From UBA7672 sp044224605 (GTDB lineage Bacteria; Pseudomonadota; Alphaproteobacteria; Caulobacterales; Hyphomonadaceae): a stretch of DNA of 64,000 nucleotides. The DNA lies in NCBI GenBank assembly GCA_044224605.1, contig JBGAKC010000004.1, positions 62,001-126,000 of the forward strand. The letters are read 5' to 3'. This document shows, piece by piece, positions 25,387-33,677 of this stretch. The notes beneath the pieces are model-generated. The model did no database searches, had not been told where the DNA came from, and was given only the letters and a program-made list of their open reading frames with translations. The position numbers were made by a program, and so were the translations under genes. The stretch's first letter is position 1, and each line of letters begins with the position of its first letter.

Positions 25387-26229
25387 ATGACAGCCATCGC
25401 GGAAGACATCAGGCCGCCGGAGTGGACTGCGGCGGCGTTACGCGTCTCGGCTTTCGTGCTGGTGGCGGTTGTCTGGATCAGCTCGGCGATCTTCGGGGCG
25501 TATATCTTCGCGTATTATGGCGGGGCCATTCCGGCCGACACGCTGGCGGACTGGAATGCGCAGCTGCCGAGGCTGTACGAGGCGGAGACGCCGGTGGCGT
25601 CGGTGGGCATCGGGGCGCACTTCTTTGCCGGGGCGGTTCTGCTGCTGCTCGGGCCGGTGCAGCTGATGGGCGCGGTGCGGCGGCAGGCGCCGACGGTACA
25701 TCGGTGGATCGGGCGCGTCTATGCGTTCGCGGCGTTTGCGGCGGGGATCGGCGGGCTGACCTTCATCGCATCGAAGGGGACGGTGGGCGGATGGCCGATG
25801 ACAATCGGGTTCGCGCTCTATGGCGCAGGGATGGTGATCGCGTCAGTGCAGACGGTGCGTCATGCGATGGCGCGGCGGATCGACATTCATCGCGGCTGGG
25901 CGATCCGGCTGTTCGCGCTGGCGATCGGCTCGTGGCTGTACCGGATGTGCTACGGCTTCTTCTATTTGATCGCGGGGCCGGAGAATCCCGGGCACACGCC
26001 GGCGTTCAGCGGCTGGTTCGACTATGTGATGGACTTCGCCTTCTATATCCCGCCGCTGATCGTGGCGGAGATGTTCGTGCGGGCGCGGCGCCAGCAGGCG
26101 ACGACGGCCGGGCGCATGGGTGCAACGGCGGGGCTTGTGGTCGGCGCGACTTTCATCGGCCTCGCGACGTTCTTCTTCACGCTCTATGGTTGGGGTCCGG
26201 CGATCCTGGCGCGGTTCGGTTCGGCCTGA
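25387..26229 (+). CDS. DUF2306-type membrane protein
   Basis: A 280-residue inner-membrane protein with about seven helices (LRVSAFVLVAVVWISSAIFG; FFAGAVLLLLGPVQLMG; VYAFAAFAAGIGGLTFIASK; WAIRLFALAIGSWLYRMCYG; and others). HRWIGRVYAFAAF with the later DIHRGWAIR is the histidine pair typical of the DUF2306 family, suspected to bind haem or quinone. The start is ATG 25387 with GGAGG upstream; a TTG 15 bases earlier is in frame. It lies between mmsA and mmsB. No link of this family to valine breakdown is known to me. Confidence 0.82.
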   Translation: MTAIAEDIRPPEWTAAALRVSAFVLVAVVWISSAIFGAYIFAYYGGAIPADTLADWNAQLPRLYEAETPVASVGIGAHFFAGAVLLLLGPVQLMGAVRRQAPTVHRWIGRVYAFAAFAAGIGGLTFIASKGTVGGWPMTIGFALYGAGMVIASVQTVRHAMARRIDIHRGWAIRLFALAIGSWLYRMCYGFFYLIAGPENPGHTPAFSGWFDYVMDFAFYIPPLIVAEMFVRARRQQATTAGRMGATAGLVVGATFIGLATFFFTLYGWGPAILARFGSA

Positions 26230-26307
26230 TTTCACCTATCACGGCGGGGCCTTCCCCTGCGCGCCGCGCGGGGGCAGAAAGGCGTCCGTTCCTGCATGGA
26301 GATTGTC

Positions 26308-27207
26308 ATGACCCGCGTTGCATTCATCGGCCTTGGAAACATGGGCGGGGGGATGGCCGCGCGGCAGGTTGTCGGCGGGCGCGAGGTGCATGCGTTCGAC
26401 CTTTCCGAAGCCGCGGTGAAGAAGGCCGTGGCGGCGGGGGCGTTCGAGGCGGGGAGCGTCGCGAAGGCGGTCGAGAAGGCGGATGTGGTGATCACCATGC
26501 TGCCGGCCGGCCCGCATGTGCGGAAAGTCTACGAGGAACACATTCTTCCGCACGCGCCAAAGTCGGCGCTGCTGATCGACTGCTCGACCATCGACGTGGA
26601 GTCAGCGCGCTGGGTGGCGGGGCAGGCGAAAGCGGCTGGGTTCGCATTCGCGGATGCGCCGGTATCCGGCGGCACGGCGGCGGCGGATGGCGGGACGCTC
26701 GCCTTCATGGTCGGGTGTGACGATGCGGTGTTCGCGCGCGTGGAAGAGGCGCTGAAGCCGATGGCGCGCGTTGTGATCCGCGCGGGCGATCATGGCGCGG
26801 GGCAGGCGGCGAAGATCTGCAACAACATGCTGCTCGGCATTTCGATGCTGGGGACGTGCGAGGCGTTTGCGCTGGCGGAGAAACTTGGACTGGCGCCGGA
26901 TCGCTTCTTCGAGATCGCTTCGAAATCGTCTGGCCAGTGCTGGTCGCTGACGTCATATGCGCCCTGGCCGGGTGTCGGGCCGCAGACGCCGTCGGACCGG
27001 AAGTATGAGGGTGGGTTCGCCGCGGCTATGATGCTGAAGGATCTGAAGCTCGCGCAGGAAGCGGCGGCGAAATCGGGCGCGACGACGCCGCTCGGCGCGC
27101 AGGCGGAGGCGCTCTATGCGCTGTTCGACCGGCTCGGTTTCGGGGCTAAGGATTTTTCCGGCGTGCAGCAGATGCTGCGCGGGGACCTCGCCGCGCTGAA
27201 GGGTTGA
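26308..27207 (+). CDS. mmsB: 3-hydroxyisobutyrate dehydrogenase
   Basis: Oxidises 3-hydroxyisobutyrate to methylmalonate semialdehyde with NAD, the step before MmsA. It has 299 residues. The Rossmann motif VAFIGLGNMGGGMAARQVVG and the substrate signature ADAPVSGGTAAADGGTLAFM are present; the catalytic lysine lies in GAGQAAKICNNMLLGIS. The ATG at 26308 has GGAG six bases ahead; an in-frame ATG at 26296 would overlap that site and is less likely. Same orientation as mmsA. Confidence 0.93.
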   Translation: MTRVAFIGLGNMGGGMAARQVVGGREVHAFDLSEAAVKKAVAAGAFEAGSVAKAVEKADVVITMLPAGPHVRKVYEEHILPHAPKSALLIDCSTIDVESARWVAGQAKAAGFAFADAPVSGGTAAADGGTLAFMVGCDDAVFARVEEALKPMARVVIRAGDHGAGQAAKICNNMLLGISMLGTCEAFALAEKLGLAPDRFFEIASKSSGQCWSLTSYAPWPGVGPQTPSDRKYEGGFAAAMMLKDLKLAQEAAAKSGATTPLGAQAEALYALFDRLGFGAKDFSGVQQMLRGDLAALKG

Positions 27208-27375
27208 CGGCAGCCATCCATGCAAAGTCTTGAGTGGAGCTGCGACGTTCAGGCTTCTGCTTGCCCTTGCATATACTAGCAGCACATGAGCGACGGGCCT
27301 TGCTGCTTCTCCTGCGGTCCCCGTCGCGAGACGTGAGTGTTGCGAAGTCTCCTCCCGCCGTGCTCACAACGCAAA

Positions 27376-27405
27376 GGCCGCGCCTGTTCCCCCGCAGGCG
27401 CGGCC
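27376..27405 (-). terminator. terminator-like hairpin between mmsB and pgsA
   Basis: A perfect 11-bp stem GGCCGCGCCTG/CAGGCGCGGCC with an 8-base loop, 10 bp past the pgsA stop codon. On the minus strand only TTT follows, so it may also serve the plus-strand mmsB transcript. Confidence 0.6.
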
Positions 27406-27414
27406 GACGCGTTT

Positions 27415-28071
27415 TCAGGTCCGACGTTTTGGAGCGAGGTACTGGAAGGCGGTCCAGGCGGAGAGCGCGGCGGTGACGACCAGCAGGCCGATCCATGCGA
27501 TTCCGACATACGTCGATGCTGGGTAGGGCAGCACGAACGAGTCGTTCGGATCGTTCGCGCGGATTTGCGTGAGAATGGCGGCCGCCACCAAGAACGATCC
27601 AATGACAAAAAGCTCGAGCGCTGTCTTGATTTTTGCAAGAGATGAAACGCGGGCGCCTTCGCCATCGGGTGCGAAGAGCCGAAGCAACGTCATGCCGACA
27701 TCGCGAACAACGATGACCGCTGTAGCGCCGGCAATGACCGGCCAGACGGTCTGATTACTCTGCCATGCATCCAGCGACAGTGCGATCAGCGGCAGGCCGA
27801 CGAGCGCCTTGTCCGCGATCGGGTCGATAAGCCGTCCGAATTTTGAGTGCGCGTCGAGTGCGCGAGCGATCATGCCATCGAAGAAATCGGTGAGCGCTGC
27901 GACGACGAAAAGCACGGCTGCGAGCGTGAGATAGTTCGCGCCCTGCTTCATCCACGCATCGTAGGGCATCGACGCGGCCAGTGGCTCCTTCGCCATCCAG
28001 AACAACCACGCGATCACGGGCGCGAGGATGAGGCGCAGCAGGGTGAGCGCGTTGGGGAGTTGCTTCAGCAA
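27415..28071 (-). CDS. pgsA: CDP-diacylglycerol--glycerol-3-phosphate 3-phosphatidyltransferase
   Basis: Integral membrane enzyme of phosphatidylglycerol synthesis. Its 218 residues are slightly longer than the common 180-200. It opens LPNALTLLRLILAPVIAWLF, and the CDP-alcohol phosphotransferase motif DG-x2-AR-x8-G-x3-D-x3-D is complete in FFDGMIARALDAHSKFGRLI followed by DPIADK. About five membrane helices follow. It is convergent with mmsB and has a hairpin just after its stop. Confidence 0.92.
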   Translation of the reverse strand: MLKQLPNALTLLRLILAPVIAWLFWMAKEPLAASMPYDAWMKQGANYLTLAAVLFVVAALTDFFDGMIARALDAHSKFGRLIDPIADKALVGLPLIALSLDAWQSNQTVWPVIAGATAVIVVRDVGMTLLRLFAPDGEGARVSSLAKIKTALELFVIGSFLVAAAILTQIRANDPNDSFVLPYPASTYVGIAWIGLLVVTAALSAWTAFQYLAPKRRT

Positions 28072-28189
28072 GGATGGATCTCCGGGCAGCGGACCCTAGC
28101 GGGAAAGGGGCAGGGGGCGAAGGGCGGCGCCTGCCGGCTGCTCACTTGAGCGTGTGGACAGGCCTGCGACGGAAAAGGCGCTTGCGGAG

Positions 28190-28222
28190 TGATACAGTAT
28201 ATCATACACGTTATAGTGTAAC
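28190..28222. promoter_or_regulatory. tandem dyads upstream of the TonB-dependent receptor (Fur/Zur-like)
   Basis: TGATA-N5-TATCA (28190-28204) and GTTA-N5-TAAC (28210-28222) lie one after the other with centres 19 bp apart, ending 14 bp before the receptor's start codon. A/T-rich tandem dyads at this place are typical of Fur-superfamily operators; Zur would fit a ZnuD-like receptor. An ACACGT hexamer also repeats at 28206 and 28221. Confidence 0.5.
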
Positions 28223-28236
28223 ACGTGGAGGGCTTC

Positions 28237-30279
28237 ATGCGTCTTGCGACCAGGCTGGCCATGGGGGTGGCTTTTGTTGCGTTATCGGTTCCTGCTGCTT
28301 TTGCGCAGGCGGACCCGCCGGCGGATGCTTCCCCTCCGGCGGCTGATGCGCCTGATCAGGATCGCGACGTTGTCGTCATTACCGGGATCGGTCCGGCGCG
28401 GGCGAGCGATGAATTGATTGCATCCACGACCGTGCTCTCCTCCGAAGATCTGACGGAGCGGCTGTCCGGCGGACTGGGTGATACGCTGGCCGGCATTCCC
28501 GGCGTGTCGTCGACCGCGTTCGGTCCAGGCGCGAGCCGGCCGATCATCCGCGGTCTCGGCGCCGAGCGCGTCCAGGTGCTCGCTAATGGCATTGGCGTGA
28601 TCGACGCATCGGCAGCGAGCCCGGACCATGCGGTGACCAGCGATCCGCTTGGCGCCGAGCGCATCGAAATCCTGCGCGGGCCAGCTTCGCTTGCCTATGG
28701 CGGCGGCGCGACGGGCGGCGTGGTCAACGTGATCGATGGGCTGATTGTCGAGGAGAAGCCGGACGACAATTTTTCGGGCGCCGTTTATGGCGCTCTGACC
28801 AGCGCCGATGACGGCAAGCAGGTCGCTGGCCGTCTCAGCGGCGTCATGGGCGATTTCGTCGGCGTCGTGAATGGATCGTGGCTCGACTCCAAGGATGTCG
28901 ACATTCCCGGTTACGCCCTGTCGGCTGCGGCGCGCGAGGACGCCATCGCCGATGGAGCCGATCCGGCGGACTTCGCAAATGGCACGCTGCCGAATTCGGC
29001 GGTGGAAACGAAGTCGCTTAGCGCGGGCCTGACATGGGTGGGCGACAACGCCTTCCTCGGAGGAGCGGTGCGACGGCTGGACGACCATTATGGCACTGTC
29101 GCCGAACCGACCGTGTTCATCGAGCTGAACCAGACCCGTTATGATCTTCGTGGGGGCGTCAAGTTCGACGACGGTTTCCTGAAGTCGATCATCGCGTCCG
29201 GATCTCACGTCGATTACGATCACACGGAGTTCGAAGGACCGGGCGAGCCCGGCACCGTGTTCACGAACGAGGGCTGGGAGGCTCGCCTCGAAGCGCTGCA
29301 CGCATCCATCGCCGGTTTTGAAGGCAGCGTTGGCGTGCAGGCCTCAGACCATGATTTTGCGGCCATCGGCGATGAGTCGGTGATCGGGCCGACCAGCACC
29401 AAGCAGACGGGCCTTTTCATCTACGAGACCTTTGACCAAGGCGACTGGGGTCTCGAAGGCGGCCTGCGCTACGATGCCGTGGACGTCGACAACATCGTGG
29501 GCGGCAAGCGCTCGTTCGAGCCGTGGAACGCGTCCTTCGGCGCCCATGTGCACGTAGGCGATCACATCTTCCTCGGCGCATCGGTTGCGTCGACCGAACG
29601 GGCGCCGACCGACCTCGAGCTCTTCGCCAACGGTCCGCACCTTGCGACGGGGCAATTCCTTGTCGGCGACGACACGATCGACATTGAGAAGGGCGTGAAC
29701 CTCGAGCTGACCGCGCGCTGGGAGGACGACGCTTTCAACCTGTCTGGCTCCGTCTATCGCTTTGACTTCGACCGCTTCACCTACCTGCAGGATACCGGAG
29801 CGGTCGAGCCGGGCGAGGAAGAAGACCTTCCGATCTTCCAGTATGTGCAGGGCGGGGCCACGTTCACGGGCTTCGAGGCGCAGGCCGATGCGCAGCTCGG
29901 AACGGCCTGGGGCATCGACTGGAAAGTCGACGGCTCGGCGGACTTCGTGCGGGCCAAGCTCGATGCGGGCGGCAACCTCCCGCTGATCCCGCCGCTCACC
30001 GTCAATGCCGGCATCGAAGGCGAGATGAATGGGGTGACGGGCCGGATCCAGGCGCAGTACGCGGCGAAGCAGGACGACGTCGCCGTCTTCGAGACGCCGA
30101 CGGACAGCTACACCACTCTCGATGCACGGCTTGGTTTTGACATTGCCGACGGCGTCCATCTGATCCTGGAAGGGAAGAACCTCACCGACGAGGAAGTGCG
30201 CCTGCACACCTCGCCACTGAAGGAGATCGCGCCGCTGGCCGGACGCAATTTCCGGATCGCGATCCGGGCGGACTTCTAG
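28237..30279 (+). CDS. TonB-dependent outer-membrane receptor, ZnuD-like
   Basis: A 680-residue outer-membrane transporter. It has a signal peptide (ending AAFAQA), a plug domain (VLSSEDLTERLSGGLGDTLA, RPIIRGLGAERVQVLANGIG, ERIEILRGPASLAYGGGATG), then a 22-strand barrel closing with LAGRNFRIAIRADF (terminal Phe). The plug text GVIDASAASPDHAVTSDPLG is close to ZnuD-type zinc/haem receptors, hence the suggested substrate. ZnuD's His-rich loops are not obvious, so the substrate remains open. The ATG at 28237 has GGAGGG five bases upstream. Two tandem dyads overlap the promoter region. Confidence 0.88.
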   Translation: MRLATRLAMGVAFVALSVPAAFAQADPPADASPPAADAPDQDRDVVVITGIGPARASDELIASTTVLSSEDLTERLSGGLGDTLAGIPGVSSTAFGPGASRPIIRGLGAERVQVLANGIGVIDASAASPDHAVTSDPLGAERIEILRGPASLAYGGGATGGVVNVIDGLIVEEKPDDNFSGAVYGALTSADDGKQVAGRLSGVMGDFVGVVNGSWLDSKDVDIPGYALSAAAREDAIADGADPADFANGTLPNSAVETKSLSAGLTWVGDNAFLGGAVRRLDDHYGTVAEPTVFIELNQTRYDLRGGVKFDDGFLKSIIASGSHVDYDHTEFEGPGEPGTVFTNEGWEARLEALHASIAGFEGSVGVQASDHDFAAIGDESVIGPTSTKQTGLFIYETFDQGDWGLEGGLRYDAVDVDNIVGGKRSFEPWNASFGAHVHVGDHIFLGASVASTERAPTDLELFANGPHLATGQFLVGDDTIDIEKGVNLELTARWEDDAFNLSGSVYRFDFDRFTYLQDTGAVEPGEEEDLPIFQYVQGGATFTGFEAQADAQLGTAWGIDWKVDGSADFVRAKLDAGGNLPLIPPLTVNAGIEGEMNGVTGRIQAQYAAKQDDVAVFETPTDSYTTLDARLGFDIADGVHLILEGKNLTDEEVRLHTSPLKEIAPLAGRNFRIAIRADF

Positions 30280-30423
30280 CGACTGCACGTCCCTGCCTTT
30301 TTTGCTCTCCTCCATGGGAGGCGGGGGTTGCGGTCGGGGGTGGAACCGCTGGCGCCGCGGCCAATGCCTGGGGTCAGGACAAGCGGCGCGTTTCCACCCC
30401 GCTTCCCCGCAAACGCAAAAAGA

Positions 30424-30448
30424 CCCGCTTCGAACGAAGCGGGCCTTT
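30424..30448. terminator. bidirectional rho-independent terminator
   Basis: CCCGCTTCG-AA-CGAAGCGGG, a perfect 9-bp inverted repeat. The plus strand continues CCTTTCC and the minus strand continues TCTTTTTGC. It suits termination of the receptor gene and of leftward transcription from the phasin side. Confidence 0.7.
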
Positions 30449-30453
30449 CCGGT

Positions 30454-30609
30454 ACTCTACTCGTTACTCTACGCCACTCTACAAACGCGTACTCCACTGA
30501 ACGCGACTAACCACAAGACGGAAATCTTGGCGAGGGTCCGGCGCAGCGCACGTAGCAAGTGCGTGGCCAGCAACTGCTGATTTTTCCGGAAAACTCTACG
30601 GAACTCTAC
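30454..30609. repeat. cluster of ACTCTAC heptamers
   Basis: Exact ACTCTAC at 30454, 30466, 30476, 30593 and 30603, with a variant ACTCCAC at 30491. Within the two groups the start-to-start spacing is 12, 10 and 10 bp, about one helical turn. All copies have the same orientation. Significance is unknown. Confidence 0.7.
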
Positions 30610-30728
30610 ATAAAGGTGAGTCGAAAAGACGCGGGGCGCGGAGATCGTTGCGAACTCAACGCGCCCCTTCGTTTGGTCAGTGCGCCGGACCCGGGGGAGG
30701 AGGTCCTGATCCGGCGTGCTCGGAAAGC

Positions 30729-31157
30729 CTAGGCGGCTTTCTTGGCGGACTTGGTCGCGGCTTTCGTCTGCGCAGCGACTTCCTCGACGGCTTTCGGCGT
30801 CAGAGCGACGGCCGTGTCAAAGAGTTCGGTCTGGGCTTTCTTGGCCACTTCAGCGTAAGCGAAGAGGCGGGCCGGGATGTCCTGGAAGGCATGCTGGGCG
30901 ACTTCGCCGGCTTTCTTCGCGTAGGCGGTCGGTTGGGCTTCAGCCGTCATGAGCGTCGTTGCGTCTTTCGCGGCGTCTTTCATCCAGGCGGTCGTCAGCT
31001 CGACGTTCTTGTTGAGGGCTTCAACGGCCACTTCACGGTATTTCGCGGCCATGTCGTTGAATGCTTTGAGCGGGGCGGCGTTCGCGAAATCCGGGGCGAA
31101 TTTCGAGAACTGTTCGAAGTTCTTCGTGAAGTCGAACATGTCGGTCATCGGGTTCAT
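30729..31157 (-). CDS. phaP: phasin family protein
   Basis: A 142-residue granule-coating protein for polyhydroxyalkanoate inclusions. It is nearly all amphipathic helix (FDFTKNFEQFSKFAPDFANA, AKYREVAVEALNKNVELTTA, then a Lys/Ala-rich tail) and fits the phasin_2 domain. The ATG at 31157 is preceded by AGGAG at eight bases. PHA synthase and the PhaR repressor are within 4 kb. A GC-rich dyad 50 bp upstream matches one in front of phaC and is a candidate PhaR site. Confidence 0.92.
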   Translation of the reverse strand: MNPMTDMFDFTKNFEQFSKFAPDFANAAPLKAFNDMAAKYREVAVEALNKNVELTTAWMKDAAKDATTLMTAEAQPTAYAKKAGEVAQHAFQDIPARLFAYAEVAKKAQTELFDTAVALTPKAVEEVAAQTKAATKSAKKAA

Positions 31158-31206
31158 GGGGAGGGCTCCTGTAGGGACGTCCGTATTCCGTGGACAGACA
31201 TCTAAT

Positions 31207-31222
31207 GCCGCGCCGCGGCAAA
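31207..31222 (-). promoter_or_regulatory. candidate PhaR operator ahead of phaP
   Basis: GCCGC-GCC-GCGGCAAA, inside the 15-bp palindrome TGCCGCG-C-CGCGGCA (31206-31220), 50 bp before the phasin start. The same GCCGC-N3-GCGGCAAA occurs upstream of phaC at 33613-33628. PhaR proteins of other alphaproteobacteria bind TGC-rich sequence before phaP. Confidence 0.5.
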
Positions 31223-31337
31223 GGCAAGGTAAATTATGCCGCAGGTGCGAAATAAATTCTGCGCCTGCGAAGCGATGCCCGGGTTTACGTCAGGGCTTTA
31301 TGAACAAATCTGGTTGGTCCAGCGCTGACCTGGCCGC

Positions 31338-31598
31338 CTAGCGGACCTTGCGGCCTTCGGCCAGGAGGTCGTCGGTCGCCTGGCGCGTGATTTCATTATA
31401 GCGTCTCCACGCCAGGTCCGAGGCGCAGATCGTGCGCGGAATGTTCGAATCGATCGGGCGCAGTTGCTTGCACCTGAGACCCATTTCCTCGATTTCGGCC
31501 CGGGTCATCATCGCGGATGTTCGCGTTACCGTCGGTGTGATCGAGCAGCCAGCGCCGAGCGTGCACAAGGCGACCAGCGCCAACACGAGCGGCTTCAT
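31338..31598 (-). CDS. small lipoprotein
   Basis: An 86-residue exported protein with signal peptide MKPLVLALVALCTLGAGC and lipobox cysteine 18. The mature part (IEEMGLRCKQLRPIDSNIPR, then ICASDLAWRRYNEITRQATD) has two more cysteines that may pair; the Arg-Thr-Ile-Cys-Ala-Ser segment recurs in small alphaproteobacterial lipoproteins of unknown role. It lies between phaP and phaC on the same strand, but nothing ties it to PHA metabolism. Confidence 0.75.
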   Translation of the reverse strand: MKPLVLALVALCTLGAGCSITPTVTRTSAMMTRAEIEEMGLRCKQLRPIDSNIPRTICASDLAWRRYNEITRQATDDLLAEGRKVR

Positions 31599-31695
31599 CG
31601 TCTACTCTCCCCCGCCTGTTCTGCTGGTGGTCGGTCTATGCGGGTCTCGACGGCAAAACAAGCTGACGCCAACGTCACGGATTGCGCACGGGAGG

Positions 31696-33474
31696 CTATT
31701 CCCGGACATACCTGCCTGGCGCCGGCTCAAGGCGCGGGGTTGATTTGGGGAAGCTTTCGGCGGCGTCGATCTTCTTGCCGGAGCGTTTGGAGAGCCAGGC
31801 TGACCAGTCGGGCCACCAGCTGCCTTCATGCGCTTCGGTGCCGGCGCGCCAGGCGTCGAGGTCCGTGCCGGGGTCGGTGTCGCTGACCCAGTAGCCGTAC
31901 TTCTTCTTGTCGGGATGGTTCACGATGCCGGCGATGTGGCCGGACTGGGCGAGGACGAAACGGCCGCCGCCCTTTGCGCGTGTGAGGCCCTTGAAGGACG
32001 CGTCCCACGGCGCGATGTGGTCCTTCTCGCAGGCGACGACGTAGTGCGGGATCTTGATGTCGTCGATCGAGACCTTCTTGCCTTCGAGTTCGAACTCGCC
32101 CTTCGAGAACTTGTTGTCGCGATAGAGGTGCGTGAGGTACTCGCGCGCCATGCGCTCGGGAAGGCGGGTGGAATCCTCGTTCCAGAACAGGAGATCGAAT
32201 TTCGGCCGCGCTTCGCCAAGGAGATAGGCCTTCACGGCGGGGCCGTAGACGAGGTCGTTGGGGCGCAGGAAGCTGAAGGTGCGCGCCATGATACGCTGGT
32301 CGAGATAGCCCTTGCGATGGGCCTCGACCATGATGCCGGAGATGAAGCCTTCGTCGATGAAGGCCTTGAGCGGGCCGGGGTCCTCGAAGTCGGTGAGGGC
32401 CGTGAAGAAGGTTGCGGACTTTGCCGGGTTTTCGGCTTTCGTCTTGCCGAGCAGGGCGAGGGTAAGCGCGAGCGTCGTGCCGCCGATGCAATAGCCGACG
32501 ACGTTGACGCCGTCATTGCCATGCAGCTCGTCGACCTTGCGCATTGCGGGCAGGACGCCATGTTCGACATAGCTGTCCATGCCGTACTCGCGCAGCTCCT
32601 CACGCGGATTCTTCCAGCTGACGATGTAGACGGCGTAGCCCTGATCCACGAGCCAGCGGACGAGGGATGATTTCGGCTGCAGGTCGAGGATGTAGAACTT
32701 GTTGATCCAGGGCGGGATCAGCAGAAGCGGGCGCGAATAGACTTTCGGCGTTGTCGGCTCATAGCGGATCAGCTGGAAGAGTTCGGTCTCATGGACGACG
32801 TGGCCCGGGGCAGTGGCGAGCGTCTCGCCAACCTTGAAGGCTTCGGGATCCGAGAGCGTGACGAGCAGGTCGCCGCCATTGCGCTCGAGGTCCTTCACCA
32901 GGTTCTCGAGGCCTTCGACCAGCGAGCGGCCGTTGGTCTCGACGGCCTTCTTGATGGCGACCGGGTTCGAGGCGAGGAAGTTCGAGGGCGAGAACAGATC
33001 CACCAGCTGGTGGGTAAAGAAGTGAATCTGCTCGGCGTGTTTCTCGTCCTCGCCGGTCGAAGCGTTGTCGGCCAGGTTTTCGAGGTAGGCGGACATGATC
33101 TGGTACTGGCGCTTCAGGTAGTAGAAGAACGGATGCTTGCTCCATTCGGCGTCGGCGAAGCGGGCGTCCTTGTCCTCGTCCTTCGGGACATGAGCGCCGC
33201 CGGAGAGCATGGCCTGCGTGAGTTCGGCGTAGAGCGCGGTGGTGTTCTGCCAGAACTGGATGTGGCCGTTGAAGGCCTTCATCGGGTTGGTCATCCAGCC
33301 CTGCGCCTGGCCGATTGCGGCGCGCAGGAACAGGGGCTGGCCGGGCCCCTCGACGCCCGGATTGCGGACTTCGCGCCGGGACAGGGCGAGGAAAAGTCGT
33401 TGCAGCAGGAAATTGATGCGCTGGAAGTTCTGGCCGAGCTCGAATGCCCCGAGGGAGCTCATTCCGTCTGTCAT
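31696..33474 (-). CDS. phaC: class I poly(3-hydroxyalkanoate) synthase
   Basis: Polymerises 3-hydroxyacyl-CoA (mainly 3-hydroxybutyryl-CoA) on the granule surface. It has 592 residues, the class I length. The N-terminal domain includes FNGHIQFWQNTTALYAELTQ. The alpha/beta-hydrolase core has LLLIPPWINKFYILDL and the lipase-like box GYCIGG with nucleophile Cys 329; the acid is Asp 485 (CEKDHIAPW) and the base His 513 (SGHIAGIVN). The end PAPGRYVRE matches the family closing. The shared operator-like motif is 139 bp upstream. It is divergent from the hydrolase-phaR pair. Confidence 0.96.
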   Translation of the reverse strand: MTDGMSSLGAFELGQNFQRINFLLQRLFLALSRREVRNPGVEGPGQPLFLRAAIGQAQGWMTNPMKAFNGHIQFWQNTTALYAELTQAMLSGGAHVPKDEDKDARFADAEWSKHPFFYYLKRQYQIMSAYLENLADNASTGEDEKHAEQIHFFTHQLVDLFSPSNFLASNPVAIKKAVETNGRSLVEGLENLVKDLERNGGDLLVTLSDPEAFKVGETLATAPGHVVHETELFQLIRYEPTTPKVYSRPLLLIPPWINKFYILDLQPKSSLVRWLVDQGYAVYIVSWKNPREELREYGMDSYVEHGVLPAMRKVDELHGNDGVNVVGYCIGGTTLALTLALLGKTKAENPAKSATFFTALTDFEDPGPLKAFIDEGFISGIMVEAHRKGYLDQRIMARTFSFLRPNDLVYGPAVKAYLLGEARPKFDLLFWNEDSTRLPERMAREYLTHLYRDNKFSKGEFELEGKKVSIDDIKIPHYVVACEKDHIAPWDASFKGLTRAKGGGRFVLAQSGHIAGIVNHPDKKKYGYWVSDTDPGTDLDAWRAGTEAHEGSWWPDWSAWLSKRSGKKIDAAESFPKSTPRLEPAPGRYVRE

Positions 33475-33612
33475 GGAGGTGGCCCGAAACCCTGTTCTGA
33501 AAAGATACGTAACACCGCGCGAGAGCGGGTCAAACGCTAGAGATAAAACGATATTCCCCGTTGCACGTCAGGGTAACGGACGCCCCAACCCAGGGCGCTG
33601 CACAATGATTTC

Positions 33613-33628
33613 GCCGCCCTGCGGCAAA
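33613..33628 (-). promoter_or_regulatory. candidate PhaR operator in the phaC/hydrolase divergent region
   Basis: GCCGC-CCT-GCGGCAAA, identical outside the 3-bp spacer to the site ahead of phaP. It lies 139 bp upstream of phaC and 50 bp upstream of the divergent hydrolase start, so it could control both directions. Confidence 0.5.
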
Positions 33629-33677
33629 TGCGGGCTTCGTGAATCGCGAGGAAGCAGGTAGAGGGAGCCTCTGGCCC

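Larger units (their letters stand above)
30280..30728. other. 449-bp gene-free region between convergent genes
   Basis: Between the receptor and the phasin gene. It contains one strong hairpin (30424-30443), five ACTCTAC heptamers plus one variant (30454-30609), and no credible coding frame. Local base composition drops in GC around the heptamers compared with neighbours. No tRNA or known small RNA was recognised. Confidence 0.7.

Noticed and set aside
30454..30609. The heptamer cluster as a CRISPR array
   Set aside because: Repeats are only 7 bp with 3-5 bp between units; no spacer-sized intervals and no cas genes nearby.
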